A DNA stretch of 64,000 bases from assembly GCA_963978905.1 (NCBI GenBank), contig OZ022256.1, positions 51,818,001 through 51,882,000 of the forward strand, written 5' to 3'. The notes beneath the pieces were generated by a model. That model did not search any database and was not told the origin of the DNA. It saw nothing but the letters and a program-made list of their open reading frames with translations. This stretch comes from Trichostrongylus colubriformis (Eukaryota > Nematoda > Chromadorea > Rhabditida > Trichostrongylidae). Below are positions 33,473-44,263 of this stretch, piece after piece. Positions within the stretch are counted from its first letter, which is position 1, and each line of letters begins with the position of its first letter. The translations under genes were made by a program, and so were the position numbers.

Positions 33473-36320
33473 TTTGATGAATGATCAGTGATCGCGGGTA
33501 CAACGAGCACGTTCTTCGGCGGCTGCACAGACGGCGACCAACAGTTTAAACCTGGCTTTGTTTACTCACACACTGCCTGTAACCGTTGAGCTCATCACAA
33601 CGCCGTTACGAGTTGTATCAACATAAAATCAGAAGCATTCAAAGGTAGTAATGTGTTACGAGAGATAAATAACTGAACAATTCAAGGAAAAGGCAAAAAT
33701 TATAAAATTATAAAGCCTCCAAGCTTCCGGAAATTACTTAAAAAACAGAAATGATAAGAATTACAAAAATTCCATACGTTGAATAGCTGGAGTGTAAACT
33801 CACTTTATTATTACAAGTTATAATTGACATAAAAGCTACTTTTAATACTTCCAGCTTTCTACATTTCTTGACTGCATTGAAAAAAAGACATCTCCAAAAA
33901 AATTCTCTATGGGTCCTACGGAAGACGATCTTTGTGCTCCCAACAACAATGGCACAGCGCTATAAAAATTGGAACACTATTCTATATAGACGGGACACGG
34001 TTCAGAATGAGCGGCCGAATCGGTTCTGTGATGTTGTACCCCCGCTTTTCTCCAACTGGATCTCTGCACCCGCGTTACAAAAGCTATTGAAGCTATCCAG
34101 CGTTCACACTTCATCCCTTATCTCTAATTGCAAATGACTACTAATCCCTAATGTGGACTTACTATTAAATCCCCTAGGTGTTGATCGGTTTAAAAGTAAT
34201 CAGAATACTTGTGAAATAATCAAAGTAGAAGTACATGGGCGTAATAAGGTGCTAATGATGACAACTAGCGCTGCTGTGCTCAGTGGTTCGTGGAATGTCG
34301 GCGAGTGGGGTGTTTGCAAAAAGGGGAGGGGGAGTACGAAGGCGATCGATGTGGTCCCGCCTCACGGAGAAGATAAGAAAGACTGAGAGAGCAAGGGCGT
34401 AGGCAAAGGTGGGTTAGTACTAGGGTAATGTGATAAGACATGAGATAATACCTGCGGTCACCTGATCAATGGTAGCCGAGGAAAACAGCAGCAAAGTTTA
34501 AACTCAGAAATCTTCGACAATATGCTCACTTGTTCGGAGTATCAGAAGGCGAACCCTGGGATGCTTCCGTTCCTCCTTATACGGTGAAGGTATAGAATAC
34601 TAAAATTTACTCGTTGCCTATTTCATAGGACATTGAAACGATCAAAAACAAAAGGAGGTTGGCTTGAAAAAATGTCATAAAAGAAAGATGTGACGAGGAT
34701 GGTTCAAACTTTGTCTTCTGTTCGGAATCGTGAAGGATACTGAACAATGGGCACATTTAGGGAAAATTTTGGACATCTTTTACATAAACATGCACAAATC
34801 CATAAAGGAATCTATAGAGAATGTAACTCGGTTTTCTGAATGCAATTTTCTTGTAGCAAATGTAGCTTCAAGCTCATTTATGATAGCTTCAATTGAACCT
34901 TTTAATGGCTAAAGAGATCACCTACATATCCTGATACTCCTTTCACTTACACTCCTCTCTACCACCTTTTATAATCCCTTTAGTTGTAATGGCTTCAAAC
35001 TCCAAACCAATCTATAGTTGTTCCCTTCTTGGTGCAGGGTAAACTAGAAGCAGTTCGATCCCAAATTATGAGTTCTGCGTTTGTTGAAGGATTCCTTGCA
35101 CTGCTCAGCTAAACGGTAGCATTTCTGTTGAGATTCAAAGGCCCCTTGATCTTGGCAAAGCTAGCAGTGAATCATACCTTGGACAGTTTTGCTCGAAATA
35201 CATGGGGTTGCATGTAATGATACACTATGCCCACAAAAATATTGAGTAGACTGCAGGAGATGGGGCGCAGTGCAAAATTTGTTGCCCTAATTATCAATCA
35301 GTTTCCACATTTTGGGATCTCAAGACAGTCTTTTACTCAACACGACTCATCCAAATTTTCCATCGAACAAATATTACTGCTGTATTTTCTGCGACTGAAG
35401 AACAAACTCGTCGAAAAATCGTTCTAGCAGTTTTCCATTTCAAGACTAATACGACTCCAAAATCCGCACGAGCTTCTAGCCCAAAAGGCATGTATTGCGC
35501 AAGGGAAGCACGAAATGACATTAGCTTTCCATCTGAAAGCAGCTTAGACCTCACAAAAAGTTCAGCAATATTCAATCTCAGTCGTGTTTCGGGTTTTTTA
35601 AAGGACGCATCTCTCTAGCATCACTAAAAATTCCATTCATCAAAAAATCAAATAATTCGATTATTCTAGCAATACCACTTGATACCCTAGACTATGGGCG
35701 TACAATCCGATAGAAGTTCACATGAGGTGAAAATCTCACGCTAATCCTCTTACTTGACGTACTAGCAGAGTTCAGACGATCGATAATGAAGGAAGTTTGA
35801 TGAGGGGACAGTTGGTAAGTGAAGCCGGAACATCGCTCACGTTCCGTTGAGTCAAAGAGAGAGGAATTGAAAAGCGAGCCAAAGGGTGATTTATGAGAAT
35901 TAGCAACACGTGTGGTCTATTGCGTCACTCTGACGAAACTTGACAAGGAATGGCTGGAGCTCGGTCACACCCACAGGTAAGTTGCACTGGAAATCGAGGA
36001 TTCTTCGACGGGTGGGGGGGGGAGGCGTATTTTACCAGATAGGAGCAGTCGTGTTTGCAGAGGTTAGCGGAAGATGAGAAGTGAAGAATATTTCACAGCG
36101 AATCCGTGTGAAATAAATATCCTTTCGTTTAAGGTAAAAAAAAACATAGCAATAAAACACATTGCAACTGTGCAATCGGCAGCAGTTATTGGTATTTAGT
36201 GGTCGAAAAAAGGACGGGGGTCGTATTCGGTCACCGTAGAGGAGGATCGTACGGAAGCGGTTGTTTTCCTCGACACGTGGGAGTGCTCCGCCCACATGAT
36301 GGGCATGAGTCACGAAAGTC
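33473..36320. other. No gene recognised
   Basis: Upstream flank of the SLC3A-like gene on its minus strand, so its promoter should lie in the first part. ORFs here are short and lack splice support or motifs. Confidence 0.45.
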
Positions 36321-36632
36321 TCATGAAAATTTGATGTCACCCTTGGAGCTCTGAGAGGACGCCTTGTAATTACATGCCCATATGACCAGTCCAATGGAAA
36401 GCAGAATACAGATGAGCTTCTACTAAATTGATGCGCCCTTAGTGACCTGAAAGGGTAGTGATGGTAAGAACGGCTCCAACTGGGCTCCATCAACAGGACA
36501 GTGAATTGAATTGCTGAGACATTGGCAGCCCCCGACTCTGCGAATTTCAGTTGCAGCCATACTTGACTGAAAAATGGTGTCCATCGCCTCAAATGTAGAC
36601 AAGTATGGACCACAAACGCATTCCATTAACAC
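36321..36632 (-). pseudogene. Unrecognised Cys-rich ORF followed in frame by a TM tail, separated by tandem stops
   Basis: The minus-strand frame from 36632 reads a Cys-containing segment (ECVCGPYLSTFEAMDTIFQS, then VGGCQCLSNSIHCPVDG) ending in PSLPFQVTKGASI and two TAG codons. The same frame then continues with a clear membrane segment (LICILLSIGLVIWACNYK) and stops at TGA 36323-36321. It could be a decayed gene, or real exons split by an unrecognised intron; the 27-nt gap is too short for a normal one. I recognise no family. A separate minus-strand stretch near 37210 (CSAPVSELVPCSNLGNQSYG) might be another exon. Confidence 0.3.
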
Positions 36633-38174
36633 AACAAGTCACCAAGGGTTTCAAATCTGTGGCCCATTCCAAAATTATTGGTCAGCGCCGTATTGTAGGA
36701 GGCGATTAATCTTTTTCGGCGATCACCAATGAAGCGATTTGTTGAACAACAGAAAATCGCACTTCTCGCTTCACGCTCCGATGCGCAACCCTATTACGAG
36801 GTCATTTCCGCCTTTCATGACGAGGAGTTCAGACCTTCACAGACCCTATCTCAATGACATCCGGTACAAACTGACCGCAAGATGCGAAATTTAGTCCGCT
36901 AATCTTCTCATATGAAGGTTTCTTGGATCACAAACATTCATGTAGGTAGAGCGAAGGTTGTCGTTACTCAACGCAAGGACAGGAGAAAGGCAGTTTCGGT
37001 GAGGATGAATCAGGGTTTCTCGAACTAAGGATGAACTCAGAATAAGCCACGCATCGGTCTTTCGAACAAGTATGTGGCTTATAAAATGATTTATAAAGGC
37101 TGAACCATGTAAATTCTTTTGTTGCTACTTTCCCATACTGACTATATACCGGAAGACCTTCCCCGAAGTGACCGTAGGACTGGTTTCCAAGGTTACTGCA
37201 GGGAACCAATTCAGAAACTGGTGCAGAGCAATCAACTCTGAGCATCATAAGTATCTAAGATCTCAGCTCATCTCATAGATTCACAAGCTATAATGAAAAA
37301 ATATGTACTCCATAAATGTAGGTTATGGGAACTAAAGCTAACAAACCACATAAATATTTCAATTTTTGGATATGAATAGGAAGGGTAAGCAGCTCAGTGC
37401 TTACTTGAAAGTGCAATGCTCACTTATCACACCCATTAAGTACGAATCGTGCGATACCACGAATGCTATTTATAATTCGCGGGCGTACCCTATCATTATG
37501 ATAATAGTAGCTTTGGAAATGGCCGGTTTTAATGGTTTACTGGATGTTTGGATCAGATGTCATGCTGGGAGATGTGCATACCAACAGTGTTTCCCTCCTC
37601 CTTCAACAATATTGCAACTCAAATTGTTAAAATGGGCTCAAATTTTGACAGCTCACATAAGACTAACAAAGATTTGTGAGAGCATAGGTGAAAAATGATA
37701 AGCATGCTCAAAGTTTTGTTGTAAAACCACCACGAGGTTGGAATTTTGGATTGATTAGGAGGAATGCAACCATATTCCCTGCTGAGGAATCCTCAACATG
37801 CTTTATGCACAGATGGAGATGAAATGTGGCCCGCAAAATGAGAAAAAGAAGGGGAGACCTACTGCTGTGTAAACCAACTATTACCTACCCCAGTACATCA
37901 GTGGGTAGTGAATAGAACAGACCGACTCCTTTCTATTTGAGGGAATCGTATTTCTGTGAAAAGGTTCTTGAGCACAATGAACGACTCTGGTAAGAAGAGG
38001 AGGGACAATGAAGGTGGCTCTCAGGGAGTCTGACAAAACCACCTTTTTCAGAGTCTATATAGGGAGACGGCTGAGGTTAAGGTTTCCTTGAAAAGCGGTT
38101 TATAGTCACATGTACCGAAGACCACCCAAGACAAATGAACTTCATAAGGTCTGTTTACCACTAGACTTCTGTTC

Positions 38175-38602
38175 AAATGAATCGTGCACGGAAAAATGAG
38201 TTTCTCTTTACCCATGTATTTCTGTTGTATTTGCATAATGGAAGCCGCGTGCAAAGTTTCTCGCAAAAAAAGTGAGAATACGACAAAGATGCAGCTCCTT
38301 AAAGTGATGGCCGAAGGGGCGGAGTCTCACAGTAAATGCCAGCCCCGTCGTCCGCTGCGGTTCGCACAGTGGAAACAGGGAGTTACGTGGGCAGTCCCAC
38401 TCTTGTCTCCTAACGCAGTGGACGACTTGACTGGACAGACATTTACTCTGACGCTGCGTCCCCTCGGCCACCACTTTGAGGAGCTGAATCTTAGCCGTAT
38501 TCCCACCTTTTTTGCGAGAAACTTTGCATGCGGCCTTAATTAATCAAGTACAACGTAAATATATGGGAAACAGAGAGACTCATTTTTCCGTGCACGATTC
38601 CT
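38175..38602. mobile_element. Dispersed TIR repeat family A, copy 3 (most complete)
   Basis: GAATCGTGCACGGAAAAATG at the left mirrors CATTTTTCCGTGCACGATTC at the right. CAAAGTTTCTCGCAAAAAAAG and its inverse, and GCAGCTCCTTAAAGTGATGG against CCACTTTGAGGAGCTG, show that the two halves are mirror images. Confidence 0.8.
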
Positions 38603-39011
38603 CTAAACACACTGAACACTGGGTGGCACTTGGATCGGCTTGAAACGTATTTTATATATGAAATGAATTTCGATCAAGTGTTACAAGCACATTCCCCCGG
38701 GTCCATAGCTCTATATTTCACGCCCGTGCACTATGCAAAAAGAATCCCTGCAAAAAAAGGTGAAAAAGCACCGATGTCCTGAATTACATCCCTTGTTAAA
38801 CTTTGGTTCTCTTTTTCTCTTCCACTAACTATACTTATACGCTTGTATACTATACGTTTAAACGCTGCCTCGCCGCCTTTCTTTCAATTTTCCCTCTCCC
38901 GCCACGTTACTCCATGAGTAAACGGTCAGGTGATTCGATGGAATTGATTTTATGAATTTCGAGTTGGCTCCAAGGTTGAAGTTGCCGCAGTTGCCATGAG
39001 CGCGACACCAC

Positions 39012-41341
39012 TCATAGAGACTCAAAAACGACGAGCGACGCATACTGTAGCCGGTATGGGTGCTTAATCACTTAGTCGGAATGAGGTCCACTTCAAAGTG
39101 TACAGGTGTGTACGAACGGACGAGCTGAGTACACAATCATAATAGCGGGTCAAGAGGTGACAAAGTGCTCTGCGAAGCAGCAACTATTTAAGCTCAACTG
39201 AAAATATTTACTGACCCTTAAGGTAAAGCCGTCCATTTCTCACCGGATTTACAATACTCACGATAATTACGGACTGGATGACTGGTAGGAATCCTACGTA
39301 TGCGATATATTCATGTGCATTGCGTGCCACTGATGTTAAGAAAGCGAGGTACGACAATTAATTAGATTTTATATATACATAATTCCTATCAGACATAAAA
39401 CGCTTTGTCTGCCTGGAAGTTCATTCCTCCGTCCGTCCGCCTATCAAGAAGTTAAGCATTATATGAAATACAGTCAATTTCTGGCCACTATGGGCGGAGC
39501 GTGCAATGAAGTGCTTGGTACTCAAGTCGAAAGTTGCCAATTAAGCTCCAAAATGGCCCAAATGTGGGGAAAATGGCATAAAGTCAGCCATGAGTTCAAA
39601 AACATGAAGAAGGCTCGGGAGCAGTGGGCGGAGTGCACCCCGATTGGAGGTGCTCACAATGAAGATCGTTAGAAATGACCAAAGTCCAAGCTATCTTGAA
39701 CACACTCAAAGTAAGCGGAAATCGGCTCACTATGGGCGGAGGGTGTAATCGATCCGGTGGCGCTCAGTGTAAAAATTGCAATTTATTTCAGAAGTGGTTT
39801 CTAAGAGGGAGAAAGTGGGAGTGGACAGTAATAGCCAGCGCTATGACGGAAGATCAATGCCAAATGTGGGCGGAGCTCAAGCGCTGATGGGCGGAGCATG
39901 AAACAAAATCGCAACCGTGGTTCCGAAAGTGTAGGCACGGGGAAAAGATGAACCAAAGTTGGAAGCAAATTGCTCTCAGGAAATGGGCCCACGTCGAGGT
40001 GAGCGGAGCCAAAATCGAAATGCGCAACACGATGTGAAGTAGTGATGAGTTCCATCAAACCCAGTTCCATCAAATAGGAGCAGCGAACGACTATTGGTCT
40101 ACACCAACAGGTGAACACAACTACACAGAGCAAATTCTATAATCTATGTGTATGGATCGATACCGATCAAACTTATCGGCTTTTGTGTAAAGGGCCGGAA
40201 ATGGGTGAAAAACCACTCTGACGGGTGGATAATCTGCAAGGGTGAAATCATATCACGATCTATCTATTAATACCGATCAGAATTATCTCTTTTTGAGATG
40301 TGGGCTTCAGAAACTCTCTACTATTCTTCATATGCTTATTGTCGCAGAAAAACGTCTTTTGACCAGAACGTTTCAAACGCGAGTTTTTTTCAAAGATATG
40401 AAAAAACTTTTATTTGTAATCATGGGATTGGACCGTAAAACATGCCTCTACCATTTGCACAAAAGAAACATAAAATGTAAATAATAGGACTTGATTGTTG
40501 TTATGAGCACTGTACGGTCCTTATGCAGAACACTCCGCGAATCGTTGATAGTCTTCTATTTAGAGGACTGGCTCATAGAAAAATGAGATTTTCTGTTACC
40601 TAGTATTTATGTTGTATTTGCCCTATGTGGGCCGCATGCAAAGTTTCGCGCGAAAAATGTGAATCCAGCTAAAATGTGAACCCTCCATTTCCAACCGTGT
40701 CGGATGACGAGACGGGATTTTATTCGGGGCTTTCCCACCCATCCGAGAGTTTGGGAGGCTGTATCTTAGCCGAATTCTAACTTTTTCGTGTAAATTTTGC
40801 ATGCTGCCCTTATTAGGCAGATACATGTATATATGGGTGGCAGAGAAATGAAAATATGGGTGAGACAGAAACTCCTTTTTCTGTGGACTATTCCTTTACC
40901 CTTTTTTGCGTACTGTATATTACATCGGACCAAGCAACGATTCTTCAGTTGCTATTCGCCAATCAAGAGTCTTTTACTAACCTGAATCACGTGGAATCCG
41001 CTTGCTTCATCGTAGTTGACTTAGTCTTTCAAAGTATGTCGAACATATCGGTGTGAAGGAGCCAGGCTTGACAGGCCATATGGGCCATATAGGCTCGGTC
41101 ATCACCGGAAGCAATTATCGCTCCCGTTGAGCACTTACATTCGAATTGAAAAGTACGAAGACCAAGAAACCACTCAACTGCCTAAAATTCAGAAAATAAT
41201 GTTTTCAAAAATGCCGATTGTTGTTCTGAATCGTCACATTGTCAGAATTCACGCACTGCGGTGGTGATGATCGGTTTCACAGGCGTAGAAGATCTGCATG
41301 GCGAACAGTAACCAGCTACCGATGTATTTTAACCCTGTGGT
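39012..41341 (-). CDS. Candidate small membrane protein, C-terminal exons
   Basis: Four minus-strand exons join in phase: 41341-41257 (TTGLKYIGSWLLFAMQIFYA...), 41177-41139 (IEWFLGLRTFQFE), 39329-39262 (LARNAHEYIAYVGFLPVIQS...) and 39044-39012 (YASLVVFESL, then TGA). Each has a good acceptor (TTTTCAG, TAGGCAG, CATCAG, CTACAG) and a GTRAGT-like donor. The product shows two hydrophobic segments, one right at the C-terminus. I do not recognise the family and found no upstream exons. Short exons reduce confidence, though the phase agreement across three introns is encouraging. Confidence 0.4.
39463..39900 (+). repeat. Degenerate tandem duplication with recurring TGGGCGGAG
   Basis: TGGGCGGAG starts at 39491, 39625, 39733, 39867 and 39888. 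The first and third, and the second and fourth, are both 242 bp apart, suggesting an old duplication of a roughly 242-bp unit. The overall similarity between the two halves is weak by eye. Confidence 0.45.
40566..40900. mobile_element. Dispersed TIR repeat family A, copy 4, diverged
   Basis: Contains GCATGCAAAGTTTCGCGCGAAAAATGTG and the mirrored TTTTTCGTGTAAATTTTGCATG, but its ends have lost the GAATCGTGCACG core. It lies inside the long intron of the candidate membrane protein gene. Confidence 0.6.
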
Positions 41342-42335
41342 CTGAAAAGAAGGAGCGCAGAGTATTGCAACCATAGTGACCTTATTGAACAATTTTGAAT
41401 TGAAGGACTGAAGGATCGATTCGAGCGATTTCGCGGGATTTCAGATTGGGAGGAAAATGATCCCTATTATTATACAAGAGTTCTTCGAATAGTTATCGAT
41501 TCCCTATCATTAATGGAGCTCATGGAGACGGGTTCTAAATTCTAATCGATCCGTCAAATCGCTCTGAGTTGCTGAAATGGCACTGTCTAAAGTCGAATGT
41601 TTAAAAGACAAGATATGTAGAAATGCAAAGAAATACAGTATTTACTCAAACAAGAATTGATCAACAAATACATGGAAATTTATTTGAGAAACTTATTGAA
41701 GGAACGACTGGGGTCACGTGACAAACAGAGAAATGAATCTATTGGGAAGTTCAGTAGATCATATTGACAAGTGAAGATCAAATTCAAAGGTCTGCTCAAA
41801 GGAATGGTTCATGGAGACTCCACGATTCAAATACTTCTTGAAAACACTCTACTGAACACGAACATGAACAGAAACAGGAAAAGAAGCTTGTTGAGGCAAA
41901 ATACCCGTAGAGAAGCGTGCTAATGAGTTACAGGGACGGCGTGGCGATTGACAGCTTGGAAGTTTCCTTTACTCCAAGGCAGAGATTGACAAACTGAATG
42001 AAGAACAACTCGCTCGAATTCCCGCCACAGCATTTGGAGGCCCAACAGCGGTCATAGCGTATTTCGAATTTTTCCGCCCAGTGTCGCTTTGCTTCGCACT
42101 CTGCGACCGTAAACACGTGAATGTCTTCTCGTTGCTCCTCAGCTCTCCAGCGTCCACACCCAATCAGGCGCTCCACCCGCTCGTCCGCCACTATGGGGAG
42201 CTCTATCTCAATTGGATTTTTGTTATAAAATGAAATGTCATCGAAAACTTCTAATGACGCAACAATACTGCATTGGAATGCTGAGCTTATGAGGAGTAAA
42301 AGAATGCGAATTAGAAGAAATAAGCTCCAAAAAGG
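41342..42335. other. No gene recognised; contains a family A fragment
   Basis: The segment 42160-42230 (CGTCCGCCACTATGGGGAGC, then CTCTATCTCAATTGGATTTTTG) resembles the right half of repeat family A. The rest shows nothing I can name. Confidence 0.4.
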
Positions 42336-42618
42336 GCGGTGGTGTAATGGCAGGTGGCGCACACCCCACTCTCATGGTGCGCAGATCAAATCCCGCATCA
42401 ACGCCCCCCCCCCCAGGCCAACTAAGCCTTCCATTCCACCGGGGTCGGCAAATTGCTACCAAACTCGTCTGGGAGGATAAAAGCACCGACTTGTACATGG
42501 CTGGCCACCGCAAGTCATTGTATAGGCCAAATCGCATTCAGCAGCCATCACGATTCTGAATGGAACTAGAATGTGCGGCGCATCCGAGAAAGGGATTGAT
42601 TAACGCCGAAAACTTTGT
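42336..42618 (+). repeat. tRNA-derived SINE-like repeat, copy 3 (uninterrupted)
   Basis: GGTGGTGTAATGGCAGGTGG (A-box-like) and GCAGATCAAATCCCGC (B-box-like), then CAAGTCATTGTATAGGCC and GAAAGGGATTGATTAACGCC. It serves as the intact reference for the copies at 15345 and 27809. Confidence 0.75.
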
Positions 42619-42689
42619 CATTTATTCTGACCCATCGTGTTTTGTTGAAGCTCGATTAGTGTCAACCATGCGCAACACTTGCTTTCGGC

Positions 42690-43140
42690 AGCGATCATAG
42701 TGGTGGAATTTCTGTATTTGCGGAATCTCTGGAAACGATAAAGATACATGGCGATTGGGAGAAAGTGAAAGTGGCATTTTTGTGGAAATGCTGAATTGTG
42801 CAATGTGCGGCAAAGTATTAGGCCGCGGTCATACTTTGCGCAGCTGCGTGAGTTGACGCCGGTAGCGGCGTCAACTCACGCAAATGTCTGCGTGAGTTGA
42901 CGCCGGCACCGGCGTCAACTAACGCAGCTGCGCAAAGTATGACCGCGGCCTTAGGTACGTATTGATTTCTAGCATCAGAAGAGAAGAGAGCACTAGACAA
43001 ATGAAGATTCCACAGTTCTGCATTTCCACCAACACAGATTCCACAATTCTCCCAATCGATCTCTGTCTAAACGTCTACCGCAGATTCCACAATCCGCAAA
43101 AACACAGATTTCACCACTACTCTTCCCGCTCCCTTAGGTC
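42690..43140. repeat. Old imperfect inverted repeat around a GC-rich palindrome
   Basis: The left flank (GTGGTGGAATTTCTGTATTTGCGG, CGATTGGGAGAAAGTG, GTGGAAATGCTGAATTGTG) is matched in inverted order by the right flank (CACAGTTCTGCATTTCCACC, CACAATTCTCCCAATCG, CAATCCGCAAAAACACAGATTTCACCAC). The arms are diverged. The mirror axis is the palindrome at 42821-42950. Confidence 0.65.
42821..42950. repeat. 130-bp GC-rich double palindrome
   Basis: GGCCGCGGTCATACTTTGCG at the left mirrors CGCAAAGTATGACCGCGGCC at the right. Each half holds its own hairpin (GAGTTGACGCCGGTAGCGGC / GTCAACTCAC, and GAGTTGACGCCGGCACCGGC / GTCAACTAAC), so the unit can fold as one long stem or two hairpins. TTA flanks both ends (42818-42820, 42951-42953), a possible target duplication. 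Confidence 0.88.
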
Positions 43141-43251
43141 ACAATTATATTAGGTAGTCTAAAAAGTCTTTTCCTATTTTTAAATACCGCTTTTTCCCTC
43201 AAAACTGCTTTCCACAAAATTTCTTCTGTACATATATATGTAGTACAAGTC

Positions 43252-44245
43252 TGTCGTGACTCGTGCACGACTTCTTTATCCCCGTTAGGCCGTGCGTGAG
43301 ATATACGCGCATTTGTCATCGTCTAGGCCTTGCCGTCTAAAGGGGATAAGCGGACTCACGCACTGGGGTCCTATCGCGCATCTACCGTAACCATGGAATG
43401 TTCTGGACCGCGCCGGCTTCAGGCCCAAAATCATTCCTTGTCAAGTAGTCTCTGCTCGTCCTGCATCCCGAGCGGTTGGTTACGACGCCGCTCTCCACTG
43501 TCCGTCTTGTGCGCAGTGTCATCCAGCGCACCCATCGTCTCCGAAGAACATCTCTGCGCAGCTGCTTCCCCAAGCAGCCCCTGGTGCGCAGCCGTCGTCG
43601 ACCATCGTGGAACAACGTTGCGAGGATGTGGCATGGAGGAAGCAGGAACTTCCGTCCTCTGCTGGTGTGCGCCCGGACGTGCCGACGAAACCCTGGTCGA
43701 CGCCGCCAATCACGACGGAAGGGTTGGTTAGCCCTCGGCGCCCCCTAGTGAGGAGAGGACCGATCCCGTAGGTTCCTTTTAGATTAGGCGTTTCACCTTA
43801 CTTGTGAAGTAGGCATAAATGCCGTTCTAGTATATTGTGTTCGTGTTGTGTATGAGTATATAACCTAAGTATATTTGGCGCATATCGTGCGTGGGGATCA
43901 ATCGATGTGTTGCACATGTGTCAATAACTATTTATTGATTGGTCAGGTGCCAGTTACAACATTAGGGGTTTGGTCGGTTAACGCGCAGTGTCCGTCTTGG
44001 GGTTAAACGGGGTATACCGACACCAAGCGCAGTGGACTAGGCGCAGTCGGTGGGCCGAGAGGTCGTGGAGCAGTAGAAGTCGTATATCTGGGGCATCCAG
44101 GGCAGGACCGTCCCTCGTCTCGTGGCAGGCTGAGTATTGGGCGCATTTCCCTGGCTTTCCTTCTCGGCGCACGGCGCGGGCGGCTTCACACTAATTCTTG
44201 TGTGCCACAACCTTTTGCCCCGTGGAGCCTACCCGCGTCGCGACA
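43252..44245 (+). repeat. 5' LTR, 994 bp
   Basis: TGTCGTGACTCG...GTCGCGACA; the ends form a short inverted repeat. A TATA-like TATATAAC lies near 43857. The only difference from the 3' LTR that I found is T at 43710 against G at 50248. It contains 12 GCGCA pentamers. ORFs in it (for example 43330-43731) occur identically in the other LTR and show no known domain. Confidence 0.93.
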
Positions 44246-44263
44246 TGGTGCATCGGGCTGAGG
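44246..44263 (+). other. Primer binding site, tRNA-Gly-like
   Basis: TGGTGCATCGG directly follows the 5' LTR with no gap. It is complementary to the 3' end of a tRNA-Gly acceptor (CCGATGCACCA) over 11 nt, after which the match fails. The position and TGG start are standard for LTR retrotransposons and fix the element's orientation. Confidence 0.7.

Noticed and set aside
39463..39900. CRISPR-like spaced repeats
   Set aside because: Repeats are irregular 9-mers in a eukaryotic genome; no array structure or cas genes anywhere in the window.
43330..43748. 133-, 92- and 90-residue ORFs repeated at 49868-50286
   Set aside because: They lie inside the two LTRs, overlap on both strands and have no known domain; GC-rich LTR sequence explains the open frames.
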